64,000 nucleotides of DNA from NCBI GenBank assembly GCA_037447655.1, contig JBBHKE010001781.1, forward strand, positions 1 through 64,000. Reading direction: 5' to 3'. This DNA comes from Zygnema cylindricum (Eukaryota > Streptophyta > Zygnematophyceae > Zygnematales > Zygnemataceae). Made by a program: the position numbers and the translations under genes. Below are positions 1 to 9,345 of this stretch, in pieces; position 1 is the stretch's first letter; every line of letters begins with the position of its first letter. The notes under the pieces are model-generated. The model saw nothing but the letters and a program-made list of their open reading frames with translations, made no database searches and was not told the origin of the DNA.

Positions 1-1476
1 GCTCAAGCTGTCATAATTAACATTACCTAGCCTTTTATGCCATAATTTATTCTCAGACATTACACTTGAGTAGAGAACATCATTTTCCTTAGAATTTGAC
101 ATATCCATTTGATACATTTTGCTTTTATCTCTAGTTCCTGTAACTGCTACTTTTCCCATCTTGCTTAGAACCTGTCTACCCCCATTAAGGGTCAATTCAA
201 AGCCTTTGCTTTCAACTAGAGACGTAGAATACAGATTCTTTTTGAAGTTCGGAACATACAATACATTGTGTAAGGTTCTTTCAACTAACCTGCCTCCTAT
301 ATCTACCAGCAATGAAACATCACCATGAGCAGAAGTCTGGACACTCATGCCACAAGCATAGTTTATATTTTCGCAGGTGTAGTTTTAAGAGTAGTAAAAA
401 TGCCCTTGTTCTAACACATGTGAGCCGATGCTCTTGTATCCATTATCCATCCGGCGTCCTTGATCCTTCCATCGCTGCCGCCATTGCAAATAACTGTGAG
501 TGATCGTGCTCATTAAAGGTCAAGGATTCATCTTTCTGAGTGACAAAAGATGAAAACAAGGAGTTTTTTTGTAAACAATTACCAGAAAAGGCCTGATTAA
601 ACTGACTTTGCTGCCACCTTGGCCCATATAAACTAGTTTCATTTGCCATTTTAAGCTTATGACAGTACCTAAATCCATGACCTTTCTCTGAACAGTAAAA
701 GCATGTAGTAAAAGATTGTCTATTTTGCCCTTGATTAAACTGATTAAACTGTCTTTGATTACTAGGATCCTCATTTCTGAGCTGATTAAACTGATTCTTT
801 GATTGACTAAATTGTCCTTTCCTGTCAAAGTGTGTGTTAAAAGCCTCTACTTGTTTCTCTCAATTAAACATTTTTGAGGTAGACTCTTCTTCTAAAATAA
901 TATTGATAGCTAACTCAAGTGTCCAGCTAGATTTATCATGTTTTTTCAATTCAGCAGATGCATCTTTCATATTGCTAGCAAGACCTCTAATGATTAAGGC
1001 AGCCTATTGAAACTCCGAGAAAGAGCCACCAGCACATGCATGAGAATCAATAAGAGTTTGAAAGTAATCAGTATATTCCGCCATCGTTCCCACGAGTATT
1101 TGTAATCCCAGATTTTTCCTGCCAATAAAAGCTCCTCCTAAACATTCCCCTTCTCATAAGACATCTTAAGTGATTTCCAAATATCAATCGCTTTCTTCAC
1201 TTTACTTTGAGACATAACCATGTTCTCTAAGAGATAAAGCTTCAGAGCGTTCCGAGCTGAAGAATTTTTCTTCGCCAATGATGGATCAGCCTCATCAAGT
1301 GATCCATCCAACAACTCGAGCAAACCTGTAGTTTCAAAATATGACTCAACCATATCTGCCCAATAAGCATACTTCTGCCCATTAAAGACTGGTATTCTTG
1401 GAGACAGGCCCATAACCTTTTGTTCTATGACAACTGGTACAGGTAGAGCTACATTAGTAGTGGTAGAAGTAGACAT
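1..1476 (-). pseudogene. gag-protease-preintegrase pseudogene of element A
   Basis: The frame opens with MSTSTTT at 1476, inside the LTR, and reads through the primer-binding site as QKVMG into a copia Gag N-terminus (FNGQKYAYW, then LLDGSLDE). A stop follows at 1138. Further left the Gag continues in other frames. A zinc knuckle CFYCSEKGHGFRYC (C-x2-C-x4-H-x4-C) lies near 660-705. The protease box near 425-460 reads WIMDTRAS where copia has a D-S-G/T-A type site, so the catalytic triad is damaged, and it sits one frameshift after the knuckle frame. The last bases read LWHKRLGNVNYDSLS, the GAG-pre-integrase H-x-H region. It is clearly inactive. Family assignment is secure; the exact positions of the shifts are approximate. 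Confidence 0.85.
1407..1417 (-). other. primer-binding site of element A
   Basis: The minus strand reads GGTTATGGGCC directly inside the LTR end. It matches the complement of the internal anticodon-arm region of initiator tRNA-Met (CTGGGCCCATAACC), the known primer site of Drosophila copia. It lies inside the gag reading frame. Confidence 0.75.
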
Positions 1477-2378
1477 AACTTAAACATAAGCTAACCAAGA
1501 AACCAATCGAACACCGATATTTCACTCACTATAAAATGTGATTCACACCTACAACTCTTACCAAATTCAGCATACAATATCACCAGCATACACACTGTCA
1601 ATTCCCAAAATTACAGCATAATTGAACCAGTAAACCATAAGATATTACATCAGCAAGTTTTACAAAAACTGCATTCAGATTTGCATTATCTCAATACTGG
1701 ATGTCAAAATATTTCTAAGTCCTAAGATTTATGCACTGAGTGTCTATCTACTGATCTCTTGACCAATAAGATTGCATAATCTGAATAGTCGTACTGTACT
1801 ATAGTACGACAGAGTACTTAACGTACTTCCAAAAATTCCTGTTTGCCACTAACCTAAATCAAACAGTGAAACACTAAATTTAAATCAACTAAACTCCAAA
1901 AATCGTATGTTCAAGTTTTCTTAATTCGGCGCCGTTCACGCAATGTTGCTGCTTAGTTAGCAGCAATCAAATAAGTTTAACCGGCTGTGGTTTATCCTGT
2001 ACGAATATTTGGGGTGCTTGCGGAGCACCTCGTCTCCTGTGGTCCACACTCAAATCGTAACCGTTAGTTCAGTTCCAATCGATGTTCTGTATTTGTTCTT
2101 CACGCTTGTGTTCCAAGATGTTCGGATTTCCTTTTCGTCCGTCCGATGCGCCGGTTTGACTTCTTTCGATATGTTACATGTGTCTAGGTATACTCCCATT
2201 TTTCTGTATTGTCCCTCATACTGACGCGTGTCTATGTGACCGTACAATACACTGCAGAGTTACCAACCCATTGTCACACTATACAAGGTAAGTATTACAA
2301 CTTCAAAGACCAAAAAATATTCTAAGTAGTAAACCTCCTCTCACAGCCTTATCTACTGAGGATAAAGCTTTGAAACCA
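1418..2378 (-). repeat. 5' LTR of element A (LTR1)
   Basis: This is the AT-rich stretch between the primer-binding site and the break in B's integrase. In element orientation it begins TGGTTTCAAAGC and ends near GAACAAAA, about 961 bp. It contains a hairpin at 2013-2029 (GGTGCT, 5-nt loop, AGCACC) in the same region as stronger hairpins in LTR2 and LTR3. Its distal end (TCTACTGAG then AAAGCTTT) resembles a fossil LTR end at 7437-7496 and 20570-20622. Open reading frames inside it are incidental, apart from the first codons of gag. Confidence 0.7.
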
Positions 2379-3072
2379 TTAGTATCCCCCAAATTTTGCA
2401 GTTTTCCTTAAAAGCATTGGAGGTATATTCTCCCCCATTATCCGACCTTAAAATTTGGATTCGTTCTTCTTCCTGGTTTTCCACCATGGTTTTAAACTCT
2501 CTGAACTTCTCAAAGGCTTCACTCTTGGTTTTCATAAAGTACACCCATACTTTTCTAGTGCACTCATCCGTAAACTTGATGAAAAATCTAGAACCTCCAG
2601 GACTTAAGGGGTGAGGATTGCTCAAGTCAAAATGAATAAGCTCCAGCTTCCTTCTATGTTCGGGTTCATCATCTTTATGAAAAGAAAGCCTTCTTTGCTT
2701 ACCTTGAGCACATCTTTCACACACCTTAAGGTTGTCTTTGGCGTTGACGTCCTCAAGTCCTCGCACCATCTTCTTTTCGATGAGTCGTTTGATATTGTAG
2801 TCTCCAAGATGACTAAATCGTTGATGACATAGCTCCAAAGTTTGCGCTTCTTTGCTGAATTTCATCTTCGCCCAACATAGATATGTTTCATCAAGGGAGC
2901 CATCCAAGACCCCCAATAAGTTAGCAGTTTCAAACGACGATTCAACCATCGCAGCCCAGTAAGCATACTTTTAGCCATTGAAGATAAAAATTCTTGACAA
3001 AAGGCCCATAACCTATTGTTCTACTTCCACCGTTGCAGGAGGAGGACCAGCAGTAGTAGTGGAAGTAGACAT
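2379..3072 (-). pseudogene. gag-integrase fusion pseudogene of element B
   Basis: It starts at the MSTSTTT codons (3072), hits a stop just before VMG in the primer-binding site and another after IFNG, then runs open from about 2949. After the Gag segment GVLDGSLDETYLCWAKM the frame jumps straight into KFSKEAQTLELCHQRFSH, the GAG-pre-integrase domain. Most of Gag, the zinc knuckle and the protease are deleted. The zinc motif keeps HQRFSH and CERCAQGK. Integrase residues include LIHFDL (first Asp) and RSDNGGEYTS (second Asp). The catalytic Glu is missing because element A's LTR follows soon after. It is a defective deletion derivative, possibly mobilised in trans at one time. Confidence 0.85.
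3003..3013 (-). other. primer-binding site of element B
   Basis: GGTTATGGGCC on the minus strand at the LTR2/gag border, the same half-tRNA type site as in the other elements of this window. Confidence 0.75.
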
Positions 3073-3964
3073 GAAAAACAACAGAAACTATCAAAGTACC
3101 TACTTAATAGCCAATTTTGAACTGACACAAAATTTGACTCAAATAGCAATTTTGTCTCTTATTTACCACAGTGATAAACAATACAAAAAATGAAAATTCC
3201 CAAAATTTCAGCCCAAATGACTTAGTAAAACATAAGATATGATGTCTGGAAGTTTCCCAAAAAATGCCCTTAGAAAATCATATTCCCAATACTGGATACA
3301 ACAAAATTGGCTAAGTCCTAAGTTATATACTCACAGTGTGTATCTACTAATCTACACTAATTTAGTTAACCGTTACTGCGGTTATTATCGTGACTAACAA
3401 CAGAGCATCCTACCTGTACGTCACTGAACCTCAAAACCCTAATTATTACTTTTTTAAAACCTGATTAATCTAACACTATTTTTTATTACACTAAACTACA
3501 AAACAATGCTATTCACATATTGAACCGTACACAAAACGTTCCAACCGTACACAAAATGTTCCAAATGCTTTTAAGCAATAATCGCTAAAGTCCAAACGAA
3601 TGTGGTAGTGTAGTACGAAGCACCTGAGTGCTTCGTCACTTGTGGTCCCACGGGAATCACGCTTGTGGTCCCACGGGAATCACGCTTGTGGTCCCTCGTG
3701 AATCACGCTTGTAGTCCCAGGTGAATCGCGTCCGTTGGAACAAATTCAATCGACGATGGTACCGTCAAACTGTACTATTTATTTCTGGAATACCCGGTTC
3801 AGATCCCGTTTGTCCGATCCTATGAATCAAATCGTCAACTGCGTGACGCGTGTGGCTGATTGTTGGCGCCACTCCGAAAAACGTGCATACGTTCTTTTAC
3901 AGACACGTGTCCCTGTAAAAGTACAATACACTTTAATGTAATTTTTGCTACTGTGACGCTAATT
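3014..3964 (-). repeat. LTR2 of element B, truncated
   Basis: It aligns with LTR3 (10,068-11,086) along nearly its whole length up to GACGCTAATT, where LTR3 continues AAGGTAAGT but this copy switches to LTR4. It carries a perfect 8-bp hairpin (3616-3635, CGAAGCAC, loop CTGA, GTGCTTCG) followed by four tandem 23-bp repeats (3639-3730). Confidence 0.75.
3639..3730. repeat. 23-bp tandem repeat inside LTR2, four copies
   Basis: Copies start at 3639, 3662, 3685 and 3708. Each begins CTTGTGGTCCC or a close variant and ends GAATCACG or GAATCGCG. LTR3 has three copies at 10,695-10,763. Variable short repeats in a U3-like region often act as promoter or enhancer sites; that role is inferred. Confidence 0.85.
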
Positions 3965-5025
3965 TGTTGTTCTACAACCACTGGAGCAGGTGTAGCGTCA
4001 ACAGTAGTAGTGGAAGGAGACATAATCTAACTCATAGAAGCTTATCAAGAATCTTATCATACAGTTGTTTTCTACAGCTCACTAATTCTGACATAATGAA
4101 ACAAACTGGTTCAAACTATACCACAATATAGAATATCACAAAGATTGACAACTCCCAAAGTTCCCAATTAATAGATCCAAGTACACTAAGATATCAACAG
4201 AAGTTTCCCGAAAACATTCGCAGTTATCGCTGGAAGCGGATACAGAAATGTTCTACGTCCTAAGTCTTATACTCTTCACTCAGTTGTTCTACTACATAGC
4301 GCTGTGCCGCCGATACAAGTGTTCCTAAAAGATACGTCCAAAAGAACTAAACTGCCACTAAGGTCTAAGTGCTCCTAATCACGCTAAAACTAATCTATCA
4401 CATTACAATCAATATTATTGAGAATCCTATACAAGTGATTTGTTCAAATACTTATCGCCTGGCTTATTGACAATTTTATGGGTACGGCCATCTGGCTGTT
4501 GCATGACATCTGTTAGCGAGTCACTTAATTAATCTTGTCCGTCGACTTGATTCATATCAATCGTAGCAGCGCAGTCCAATTCCTGATCACATTCAATTAT
4601 TTGCAGCTTCGTAGCACCTGCGCTCTCCCATACAAAAAACCGCCGCAGCTGTGTTTGTCATGTTGTGTAGCAGCTGCGTTGTCTTATACCAAAATATCCG
4701 CAGTTGCGTTTGTCTCGTTGTGTCGCAGGCTGTGTTCGTCTATACAGACCATATACAAAATTAACCGTTGCTACGCTTGTTCCATCTGCGTCGCAGCTGC
4801 GTTGTTCTAATGCTGGTATCGGTACCATTCAAAAACCTGCACCGTGTTTCAAGTGACGACGCGTGTCCCTATAGATTTATTTTTCCGCCGTCCTATAAAT
4901 TTGTTGAGACTTAAAGCTTTTCAAAAACAGCATAATTAAGGTTAGTATTATTGAGACTACTTAGAAAAATATTCTAAGTTTTTTTTTCCTCTATTTACTG
5001 AAATAAAGATTTATGAATTACAACA
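3965..5025 (-). repeat. LTR4, 3' LTR of element C
   Basis: In + orientation it runs from TGTTGTTC to CAACA, about 1,061 bp, and is followed by a polypurine tract and the pol C-terminus of element C, so it is the 3' LTR. Its outer end would encode MSPSTTTVDATPAPVVVEQ, matching the Gag N-termini of the neighbours. The middle has GC-rich CAGCTG words (about 4,633-4,810) in an otherwise AT-rich LTR. Its left edge cuts LTR2. Confidence 0.75.
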
Positions 5026-5035
5026 CTCCCTTAAA
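5026..5035 (-). other. polypurine tract of element C
   Basis: The minus strand reads TTTAAGGGAG directly before the LTR start TGTTG, the expected plus-strand priming site. Confidence 0.65.
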
Positions 5036-6418
5036 TCTTTAGACTATGTTTCTCACTTAGCCCAATAGCATCTCTGCAAAATTGTAACTTAGGAGTAAGA
5101 ATTGCTTTTGTTAACATGTAAGCTACCATCTTCTCGTCCGATGTATAACATAACTTAACCACTTTTGCAAGTACTTTTTCTTTAACAAAGTGAAGTCTAA
5201 AATCCATATGTTTGCTCTTAAAATGATGGCTAAGGTTAGAGGCAATTGCAATGGCTGCCTGGTTGTCACACCAGATAGCTTGAGGAACAGTTTGCATATA
5301 CCCAAGTTCTTGTAAAATGGACTTGACCCATAGGAGCTCCTTGAGGGCGGAAGCTGCTGCCATATATTTTGACTCCATTGTGGATTGAGTTGTAACCTTT
5401 TGTAATTTGCTACCCCAGCAGCAAGTTCCGTTTCGAATCTTCGAAACAAAGCAGGTCGTAGATTTCTGGCTTGGCATGTCTCCATAGCTAGCATCGCTCC
5501 ACGTCTGTATTTACACCTCTCCTCTTCCGAGTACAAGCTTAAGATTTTGAGTACCTGCAAGAAATCTCAACACCCTTTTTGTTGCTTCCCAGTTTGCCTT
5601 TTTACAATTCTGCAAACTTCTACTCAAGACCCCCACAACTGTTGCAATATTAGGTCTCGTACAGTTCATAAAATATACAAGACTTCCATCTACCTGTCTA
5701 GATGGCTTTGAAGCCATATACTCCTCCTCCCGTGACTCTAGACTCTCACACACCATAATGCCTGACACTGAATCCCTTCCTTCCAATTTTTGCATGAATT
5801 CCATGGGAGATATAGATCCATTTACATCTTTCATTTCAAATCTTTCCAACATGTTACCTATTGCTTCTTTTTGAGTTAACATGATCAACCTTTTATTTCT
5901 GTCTCTTTCTACCTGTATTCCTAAAATATACTTGGCCTCACCAAGGTCCTACATCTCGAACTTAGAACTTAAAGCCGCTTTACTGCGGTTTATTTCATCC
6001 ATTGACGTACTTATTAATAACAAGTCATCCACATATACAACAATGTATAGTATCCCATCCTCCCCTTTAAACACATATACAAAATGATGTGAGCTAATTC
6101 TCTTAAATCCCAACTCAGTCAAAAACTCATCTAACTTCAAATTCCATTAAAGTGGGGCTTGTTTTAGCCCATACAAAGATTTCATCAATTTACACACTAA
6201 TTCTTCCTTTCCCTTTTCAACGTACATTTCAGGTTGTTTCATATAAATGGTTTCTTCTAACTCTCCATGCAAGAAAGCAGTTTTAACATCCATTTGTTGT
6301 ATTTCCATATTCTCTATAGCCGCTAGACTTAGCAAAATTCTGACAGTGGGAAATCTGACAACAGGAGAGAAGGTTTCCTCAAAGTCAATACCTTCTTTTT
6401 GATTATACCCCTTTGACT
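5031..6418 (-). pseudogene. RT-RNase H pseudogene of element C
   Basis: One uninterrupted frame carries three stops (6147-6149 TAA, 5949-5951 TAG, 5511-5513 TAA) and no frameshift. From the N-terminal side it shows [29 protein letters not shown] (first catalytic Asp), [13 protein letters not shown] in IVVYVDDLLL (about 6,030), then the RT-RNase H linker and RNase H with TWSDASYGD, STMESKYMA and WCDNQAA. The last RNase H Asp is lost: VAYMLTK stands where element E has VADMMTK. The N-terminus is missing; at about 6,418 the sequence passes abruptly into LTR5 after KSKGYN. Integrase and gag of this copy are not adjacent. Confidence 0.9.
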
Positions 6419-7263
6419 TATCACAGAGTCTCACCGAGATAACAGAATAGAATGAAACTGAACACACATATATATTATATAACATAGAATAACTTCAAAA
6501 AGTTTCACATGAAAGCACAAAACAGAGTGATCACACCAACAGGTCAAAGATGCAGAAAACAGTTTGCCATTACTTTGATAATCTTGACTGTGATGCTCAA
6601 AATATTCTAAGTCCTACAAGTTATACTCAAAGAGTTCACTACTCAATGTTCGGAGGCATACCAGCCGTACGGTATCTACCATCTACCTAAACTATTGTAA
6701 GTATACCCGAATAGTTCGAGGTATGTCAGACCGAACAAATCTACACTAATAATTAATTAGCAAAAAGATAAACCTATGTTGTACATAATATTTACACCGA
6801 CATCTCCACAATCTTCGTACGTAAAAAACCAGGCTACCACTAAGTAAATATCATTACTCACAATCTATACCAGTCATATTATCCGCAGATGCGTCAGCTG
6901 CTTTGTCAGTGCGGATCGTATCAAGGTAACCGCAGCTGCGTTGACTCGTCTGCGTCGCAGCTACTCCGTATCGGCGGCGAATATTCATCCAAAATAATCG
7001 CATTTGCGTTGTCCTGTTTGCGTCGCAACTGCGCCGTACCGGCAGTGCCTGTTTCAACATTTCGTTTATTCCACATCGGATCGCTTCGCGATCCGCCATC
7101 CACTTGTTAATGCTTGTACCCGCCACTCAGTGAGTCTTTTATATCACGTAAATTATATCCGTTCGTTCGCTCCCCCAATTCATGAATCCATTCGAACCTC
7201 AACATTAAATTCCATAGCGCACGAACTGTCGCGTACCCACAAAACAAACTTTTAAAAACAACA
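6419..7263 (-). repeat. LTR5, 5'-trimmed copy of the LTR of the composite element
   Basis: From about 6,422 this stretch matches 19,597-20,320. It ends ACAACA and is followed by a purine-rich tract on the minus strand (TTTTCGGGGGAG). Compared with the second copy it lacks the first roughly 250 bp; that edge is fused to C's RT. It carries the palindrome CGCAGCTGCG at 6,931-6,940 and further GC-rich words to about 7,060. Confidence 0.7.
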
Positions 7264-7302
7264 CTCCCCCGAAAATTTAGTTTCGTGCACCTATAAAAAT
7301 AT

Positions 7303-7436
7303 GTATCGTGTAATTCTATGTTGCTACGCTGCGCTAGTTCACTATCGCAGCGCAGTATGAATAGAGTATGCAGCGTGTACTGCTATGTTGCCATGCTGCA
7401 CTATTTTGACATTGCAGCTCTAACAGCTACTCCTTT
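7303..7436. repeat. 67-bp tandem repeat, two copies
   Basis: Copies start at 7,303 and 7,370 and share GTGTA, CTATGTTGC and GCAG words. The second composite copy has three units at 20,362, 20,429 and 20,496 with the same 67-bp spacing. Confidence 0.75.
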
Positions 7437-7515
7437 CACCCTTAACTTCCTCCTCATAGCCTCATCTACTGAGAACTAAAGCTTTCAATTTCAACACTCC
7501 CCTAAAGCTTTAGAC
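7437..7515 (-). repeat. Fossil LTR end plus purine tract inside the composite
   Basis: CCTCATAGCCTCATCTACTG then AAAGCTTTCAATTTCAACA resembles the end of LTR1 (2334-2378). It is followed by CTCCCCTAAAGC, a purine tract on the minus strand. The same feature is at 20,570-20,640, so it predates the copying of the composite. Confidence 0.55.
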
Positions 7516-7607
7516 TCAGTAGTCCATGCAGATATTTCTACCCTAATGGAAATACAAACAAGAAGTAGAATATTTAGAGATTAAAAATTCTCTATCAACC
7601 TCCACTA

Positions 7608-7874
7608 CTAATGATTCAAAAATATTAGCGAATACAATACATCACCACTGTTTTGCTGACGTTGCCACGTCCCATTTGTCTTGCTGAAAGCCACCACCTT
7701 GCAAAATTTGTCATGTAACAGCTCCCCGTAAGTCATAAATATAAAATTGTCACTTTCACTAACGTTATAACACCACTTCTTCCGCTGCGTTGCTTCATTC
7801 GTTGCTGCGTTGCGAATCAAACTGCTTCCGCTAATTCTCCACTGCCTCCGTTGCGTTCCTGCCATGTTTTCCAA
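7608..7874 (-). pseudogene. Unrecognised frame, possible polyprotein C-terminus
   Basis: An 88-codon frame ends SGDVLYSLIFLNH about 100 bp before the second purine tract. In the other composite copy the equivalent position (stop at 20,738-20,740) reads RRQSTGDVLFLLKFLYHEQ, so the last 20 or so residues look related at protein level. I do not recognise the family, and the upstream parts of the two copies do not stay in one frame. It may be the tail of an LTR-element polyprotein or only shared DNA. Confidence 0.3.
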
Positions 7875-8460
7875 ACTTCCCGTCTTGACAACTGCCTCTT
7901 TGCCGAGTTAATCCTTTAATATTCAAACACTCTCTGTCTTCCACGAATAACTTTATCAACCATTTTCTTAATTTCTATGAATTTTACAGACTAACAGATT
8001 TGAATATTGTCCGTAACAGCTCCCCCTATGTCATAAACGTCAAATTGTCCTTTCAAAAATGATATAACTCCTCTCTAGTAACTCGGAATTCCACCCGTAA
8101 TCGTCACTTACTCATATGATCAATATTTGTCAAAAATATCTATCTTCTACCCACTTTTATCAAACAATTGTTGTACCTTCCCCCTATCAAATACTTCCAC
8201 GTCATCCGCTGCGCTGCTATGCTGCGTCATAGATTCGCGACGTGAACTGCTTCCGATGTTTCACCACTGCTTCCTCTACCTCTTTCGTTTTTCAAAAATA
8301 CATAAATAACACTTTTTGTTTCTTATTCACTAACTCAACAAGAAACAACATTAAATCTAAAATCCTACCAAAAATATTGAATGTCAAAAGGAGCTAAGAC
8401 ATGCTTGTAATATAAGTTTTTCAAAATTAAGATTTCTCTAAATTCACGTTCTCCAAAAAA

Positions 8461-9101
8461 TCATTTCTCAAGCTCTCTTCTCTTACTCACTTTTCGAGCA
8501 TGTTTTCTTCTGCCCTCGATCTGTTGAATATTGTATTTTCTCTTTGTTTTCTTCATTATCTTTTGTCTTTTCTGAAAATTTTCATTTCTGTCACTGTTTT
8601 CTACCCTTTTAATGTCAAAAATATTAATTTTCTGTTTTACCTCTATGTTTTTCTTCGTAGATTTGCTATTCCCATTAACTTCATTCATCTGAGAAATTTT
8701 AATTTGATTCTTCTTCTTTTCAGTTGCACGCTTTTCCTCCTATATTCTATTCCTATATTTCAAACGTTTGTATTTCTATTACATTTTTCACTCCCACAAA
8801 CTTCTTTTTTCAATCCAATTTTCTGAACAGTTTTTCTTTGTTCTTTTCCTAGTTCACCAATTTCCACATCCACCTTATTTCTGGTTTCTGCTTCTAAGTG
8901 TCCATCTCTTCTTTCAACTCCTCTTGCTTCAGTTAACAAACTTTCTTGTAGGCAATTTTCACTCACACATTTGTCATCTGATAAGGTCACAAAAATTGTG
9001 TCCCTCTGTCTTTCGTCCTCTTTCCTTACTTCAATAAACTCTTCCTCCTGTAACTCTTTGGTACTCACCAATCTGTCGTCAAGTAAACGAACACACACCA
9101 A
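8461..9101 (-). pseudogene. Unrecognised charged protein remnant, composite copy 1
   Basis: Two open stretches lie here. 9101-8760 contains TIFVTLSDDKCVSENC, SLLTEARGVERRDGHLEAET and EIGELGKEQRKTVQKIG. 8688-8461 is strongly basic and ends RRKHARKVSKRRELEK. Copy 2 (21,681-21,409) has TISVTLSDDKFVSENC, SLLTKARGVERRDGQLEAKT and GELGEKQRKTVQKIG in register. No ATG opens the frame, and a stop lies just upstream (QKKDLV follows it). I know no domain with this pattern. It could be part of the composite element's polyprotein or a captured host segment. Confidence 0.4.
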
Positions 9102-9345
9102 ATCCTTTTTCTGTCACCTCCTTCTCCTCATTCCCAACAACATAGAAGGTCGGTAGGTAAATAAATTTGTCAACACACTCTGTATACCTTTTGTCATCGG
9201 TTGAGTCTTGTCTCTCACTCACGAAAGAATTTGATTCTCTTCTTGTTGATGGTCAACCTAGGTTGTTGTCCCATCCATCTCTGAAATTTCCTGTAACACA
9301 TACACTTTTATATGATAGACATACCCTGAAGGTATGTCCCAAATC

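Larger units (their letters stand above)
1..2378 (-). mobile_element. Element A: 5' part of a Ty1/copia LTR retrotransposon
   Basis: The minus strand holds, in order, a 5' LTR (2378 down to about 1418), a copia primer-binding site, gag, a CCHC knuckle, a protease remnant and the start of the GAG-pre-integrase region, which runs off the window at base 1. The right end falls inside the integrase frame of element B, so A looks like a later insertion into B. Integrase, RT and the 3' LTR would lie left of the window. The target duplication cannot be checked here. Confidence 0.8.
2379..3964 (-). mobile_element. Element B: truncated copia with gag-integrase deletion
   Basis: On the minus strand this is a truncated 5' LTR (LTR2), primer-binding site, gag N-terminus fused to pre-integrase and integrase, cut off by element A's LTR at 2378/2379. 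Its LTR is cut at 3964 by LTR4. It is closely similar to element F (9,346-11,086) over gag start and LTR, so the two belong to one subfamily. Confidence 0.7.
7264..9345 (-). mobile_element. Internal region of composite LTR element, copy 1
   Basis: This parallels 20,321-21,748 but contains no copia pol motif. Order from the LTR inward: purine tract, two 67-bp repeats (7,303-7,436), a fossil LTR end with a second purine tract (7,437-7,515), a possible C-terminal frame (7,608-7,874), an internally duplicated segment (7,717-7,772 resembles 8,014-8,066), then a basic or charged unknown frame (8,461-9,101). Between about 9,101 and 9,345 I recognise nothing. The right edge is fused to F's gag zinc knuckle. 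Confidence 0.55.

Noticed and set aside
5031-6418. Reassigned stop codons (TAA/TAG read as an amino acid)
   Set aside because: In aligned relatives the stops replace different residues (Trp, Gln, Lys, Tyr or Leu), so no single reassignment explains them; ordinary decay does.
8500-8826. 108-codon hydrophobic plus-strand frame resembling a membrane protein
   Set aside because: It is the complement of a Lys/Arg-rich, A-rich minus-strand stretch, which gives Phe/Leu-rich codons by composition; the second composite copy does not keep it open.
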